Origin: Neobacillus niacini
Lineage (GTDB): Bacteria > Bacillota > Bacilli > Bacillales > Cytobacillaceae
Assembly: GCF_019749295.1 (NCBI RefSeq)
Contig: NZ_JACWFG010000018.1
Location: forward strand, 1 to 51,773
Direction of reading: 5' to 3'
Length of the DNA stretch: 51,773 nt
Of this stretch, positions 49,700 through 51,773 are shown one piece after another; position 1 is the first letter of the stretch, and each line of letters starts with the position of its first letter. The position numbers were made by a program, and so were the translations under genes. Under the pieces are notes generated by a model. It was given only the letters and a program-made list of their open reading frames with translations. It ran no database searches and had not been told where the DNA came from.

Positions 49700-50686
49700 A
49701 TGCTGCAGAAGTTAAATAAACAACTAGAAAAAGTAATGCCTTTAATCACTCCTTCGAGTGTTTTATTGGGTGTATTACTTTCTGTCTATATACAGGACTT
49801 TTCCTATTTAATCCCTTGGATATTTGCATTCATGACATTCGCTGGCAGTTTGAACTCTAATTTCAAATCATTATCAGATGTGGTAAGACATCCTCTGCCG
49901 ATATTTGCTGCCATGATTTTATTACACATACTCATGCCAATTTGGGCATGGGGTGTCGGGCATATTACTTTCCAAGACGATATATTTACCATTACCGGTA
50001 TTGTGTTAGGCATGGCCATTCCTACTGGTATAACGAGCTTTATTTGGGTTTCAATCTATAAAGGAAATATTCCATTAACCTTATCCATTATCTTAATTGA
50101 TACACTGCTTTCACCGTTGATTGTTCCTTATTGTCTTTCATTACTAATCGGTGAAAAAATAGAAATGGACATTGTTGGAATCATGAAAGGCTTAGTTGGA
50201 ATGATTGTACTGCCTTCAATTGTTGGAATGCTGCTAAATCAATTTTTAAAAGGCGATGTAACAAAAAAGTTGAGTACAACGCTGGCACCTTTTTCTAAAA
50301 TCAGCATCGGAATTGTTGTCATGCTCAACGGTGCAGTTATAGCGCCTTATTTAAAGAATATTAATTTTAAGTTAATTAGTATCATACTTGTGGTATTTTT
50401 CATTGCAGCCACAGGTTATCTGTTTTCATTTTTCATTGGTAAATTAATTAGAAGTGATCGTGATACTATTGTATCCTTGACCTTCTCGGGTGGAATGAGA
50501 AATATAAGTGCAGGTGCTGTAATTGCTGTCACTTATTTTCCGCCGGCTGTGGCAGTTCCGGTAGTTGTTGGTATGCTGTTCCAGCAGATACTTGCTTCTT
50601 TTACAGGACATTTTTTAGCAAGATACTATAACAAGAGCACGATACTTATAGACCTAGAAGGCGCTAATAAAAGTAAAGGATTCTAA
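49700..50686 (+). CDS. BASS-family (bile acid:sodium symporter-like) transporter
   Basis: A 328-residue membrane protein with about 9-10 helices. The glycine-rich crossover FSGGMRNISAGAVIAV is typical of the BASS superfamily, which moves organic anions with sodium. The pairing with a rhodanese suggests a sulfur compound, but this is inference. Start at ATG 49700 behind GGAGAGAAG. Confidence 0.82.
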   Translation: MLQKLNKQLEKVMPLITPSSVLLGVLLSVYIQDFSYLIPWIFAFMTFAGSLNSNFKSLSDVVRHPLPIFAAMILLHILMPIWAWGVGHITFQDDIFTITGIVLGMAIPTGITSFIWVSIYKGNIPLTLSIILIDTLLSPLIVPYCLSLLIGEKIEMDIVGIMKGLVGMIVLPSIVGMLLNQFLKGDVTKKLSTTLAPFSKISIGIVVMLNGAVIAPYLKNINFKLISIILVVFFIAATGYLFSFFIGKLIRSDRDTIVSLTFSGGMRNISAGAVIAVTYFPPAVAVPVVVGMLFQQILASFTGHFLARYYNKSTILIDLEGANKSKGF

Positions 50687-50720
50687 CTAGCACCCAGTCA
50701 TTTCATAACCGGCTCTCTTA

Positions 50721-50748
50721 AGGATACTTCATTCGAAGTGTCCTTTTT
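50721..50748 (+). terminator. Rho-independent terminator
   Basis: AGGATACTTC/GAAGTGTCCT, a 10-bp stem with one G-U, ATTC loop and TTTTT tail. Confidence 0.87.
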
Positions 50749-50796
50749 CGATTGTTAATCTTCGATTTTGGGGCAAAGTAAAGGAAGAAAAATTCA

Positions 50797-50826
50797 TTGA
50801 CATGAAACCAAATGGTTTTATATAAT
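50797..50826 (+). promoter_or_regulatory. Promoter of the SRPBCC-ArsR pair
   Basis: TTGACA (50797-50802), 18-nt spacer, TATAAT (50821-50826). The spacer is occupied by the first of two operator repeats. Confidence 0.8.
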
Positions 50827-50855
50827 ACAGAAAGTGAAACAAAATGGTTTTATAT
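50803..50855. promoter_or_regulatory. Twin 21-bp operators, probably for the ArsR-type regulator
   Basis: Two direct copies, 50803-50823 and 50835-50855, differ at one position (TGAAACC/TGAAACA then AAATGGTTTTATAT). Each has the dyad AAACC-A-A-TGGTTT. One overlaps the promoter spacer, the other lies just after the transcription start, 32 bp apart (three turns). Confidence 0.7.
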
Positions 50856-50880
50856 TAAAAGATGAAAGTAGGAGAAGCTC

Positions 50881-51300
50881 TTGCAAAATACATTACAAGA
50901 TATTAAACAAAGTGTTGTCATTAACGCACCTATTCAAAAGGTATGGGATCAGGTATCAACTGCAGAAGGTATTGCAGCTTGGTTCATGCCGAATGACTTT
51001 AAGCCAGAAGTGGGCTATGAATTTCATATTCAATCTCCATTTGGACCTTCACCTTGTAAAGTGACTGAATTCAATCCTCCTAATACTCTTTCGTTTACTT
51101 GGGATACAGATGGATGGTTTTTATCATTTGTTTTAAAAGAGGTTGATGGCAAGACGGAATTTACTGTTATCCATGGCGGTTGGAAGCCAGCGGATGAAAT
51201 TGTTGGAAAAGCTGGTGAGAAAGCTTCTGTCATTCGTGAGCGCATGGCTCATGGCTGGGCGGGTATTGTTGAAAAGCTTCGTCAGCTTTTGGAGAGCTAA
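50881..51300 (+). CDS. SRPBCC/AHSA1-domain protein
   Basis: A 139-residue protein of the START-like SRPBCC superfamily (INAPIQKVWDQVSTAEGIAAWF, then PPNTLSFTWDT and GWAGIVEKLRQLL). These small helix-grip proteins bind hydrophobic ligands; the ligand here is unknown. Start at TTG 50881, 6 nt after AGGAG. It is co-transcribed with the ArsR-type gene that follows without a gap. Such pairs are common in Bacilli, the regulator controlling the pair. Confidence 0.85.
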   Translation: MQNTLQDIKQSVVINAPIQKVWDQVSTAEGIAAWFMPNDFKPEVGYEFHIQSPFGPSPCKVTEFNPPNTLSFTWDTDGWFLSFVLKEVDGKTEFTVIHGGWKPADEIVGKAGEKASVIRERMAHGWAGIVEKLRQLLES

Positions 51301-51669
51301 GTGTCATCCTCTGCACAAAAGCATGATGTCTTTCAAGCAATCGCTGACCCAACCCGCAGAGAAGTATTAAGACTCCTCGCAGAAAAAGAGAGACCGATTT
51401 CAGAAATAACGGCACATTTTCCCATGAGCCGAACGGCCATTGCTAAACACCTTCAAGTCCTCTCGGAAGCTGAATTAGTCAGTGGACAGAAGGTAGGAAG
51501 AGAAAAAATCTACCGGCTGCATCCCGAGCCGTTAACCGAACTTAAACAATGGCTTTCCTTCTACGAAAAGTTCTGGGAAAACAAGCTTTCAATCCTTAAA
51601 CATATCGTTGAAAACCCAAGCGATCATGCAATTGGGATCATAGAACGAGAAGACGACCGGCAAAAATAA
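51301..51669 (+). CDS. ArsR-family winged-helix regulator
   Basis: A 122-residue regulator with the recognition helix in MSRTAIAKHLQVLSEA and wing GQKVGREKIYRLHPEPL. The metal-binding CxC of true arsenical sensors is absent, so it is of the non-metal SRPBCC-linked type. Start at GTG 51301, directly after the stop of the SRPBCC gene, with GGAGAG in that gene's end. It probably represses the pair through the twin operators. Confidence 0.87.
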   Translation: MSSSAQKHDVFQAIADPTRREVLRLLAEKERPISEITAHFPMSRTAIAKHLQVLSEAELVSGQKVGREKIYRLHPEPLTELKQWLSFYEKFWENKLSILKHIVENPSDHAIGIIEREDDRQK

Positions 51670-51683
51670 TTGCCGGTCTTTTT
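51655..51683 (+). terminator. Rho-independent terminator
   Basis: A perfect 9-bp stem GACCGGCAA/TTGCCGGTC followed by TTTTT; it begins inside the last codons of the ArsR-type gene. Confidence 0.88.
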
Positions 51684-51720
51684 GCTGACTAAGAATCTAT
51701 ATCTTTCAAAGCCGTGATGG

Positions 51721-51765
51721 ATGAAGGACAAAACGAATGGAGGAGATTGGAGATTTGTCCTTCAT
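51721..51765. repeat. Long inverted repeat at the window end
   Basis: ATGAAGGACAAA (51721-51732) pairs perfectly with TTTGTCCTTCAT (51754-51765) over 12 bp around a 21-nt purine-rich loop. No T-run follows. It could be a dispersed hairpin repeat; the window ends 8 bases later, so its context cannot be seen. Confidence 0.6.
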
Positions 51766-51773
51766 ACCCATGA

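Overview
This is a chromosomal stretch from a low-GC, Gram-positive, spore-forming-type Bacillaceae (Bacillus or a close relative such as Neobacillus; the genus cannot be fixed from the window). The evidence is AT-rich sequence, purine-rich ribosome binding sites with ATG/GTG/TTG starts, CcpA-type cre sites, YesM/YesN-type two-component genes, an MdxEFG-type maltodextrin system, truncated globin and preQ1-I riboswitch. Nearly the whole window is carbohydrate uptake and catabolism. I see no phage, IS element, CRISPR, rRNA or tRNA.

Layout. (1) 0.1-13.1 kb: two tandemly duplicated GPH-family sugar/uronate symporters, a divergent ROK repressor, a LarA-family nickel-pincer racemase/epimerase, a fructuronate-reductase-like SDR, LarE, gluconokinase, LarB and a LarC split into two genes. 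Five similar palindromes tie the symporters, the larA-like operon and the ROK gene into one regulon. The best reading is an aldonate/hexuronate route in which a nickel-dependent C2 epimerase converts one aldonate (for example mannonate) to gluconate, which gluconokinase then phosphorylates. This is the most novel system in the window. (2) 13.2-18.7 kb: queT with a preQ1-I riboswitch, a small membrane protein, a complete ECF transporter (A1-A2-T-S), a VOC protein and a truncated globin behind an FNR/CRP-type box. (3) 18.7-27.2 kb: hairpin repeats abutting an SDR gene remnant, a sugar ABC importer without its own ATPase, its divergent YesM/YesN pair, and a secreted GlpQ-like phosphodiesterase. 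(4) 27.2-39.7 kb: quinone oxidoreductase, ThuA-like protein, two oligo-glucosidases, a neopullulanase and the mdxEFG-mdxR maltodextrin locus. (5) 40-43.7 kb: an AraC regulator divergent from an isomerase/epimerase - Gfo/Idh/MocA dehydrogenase - isomerase/epimerase operon. A 53-bp near-identical upstream element links that operon to thuA 12.5 kb away. (6) 44-51.7 kb: MATE exporter, PAS-GGDEF-EAL protein, a coat-like protein, DUF4097 protein, rhodanese-BASS transporter pair, and an SRPBCC-ArsR pair with twin operators.

The intergenic DNA is unusually rich in short tandem repeats. Four arrays have a 52-bp period. Three are one family and always lie between convergent genes; the fourth, inside the lar cluster, looks like a diverged relative. 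There is also a 6 x 20-bp array between the two larC halves and a set of GCGGA-type hairpins. Functions are inferred from motifs and context read by eye; no database search was run.
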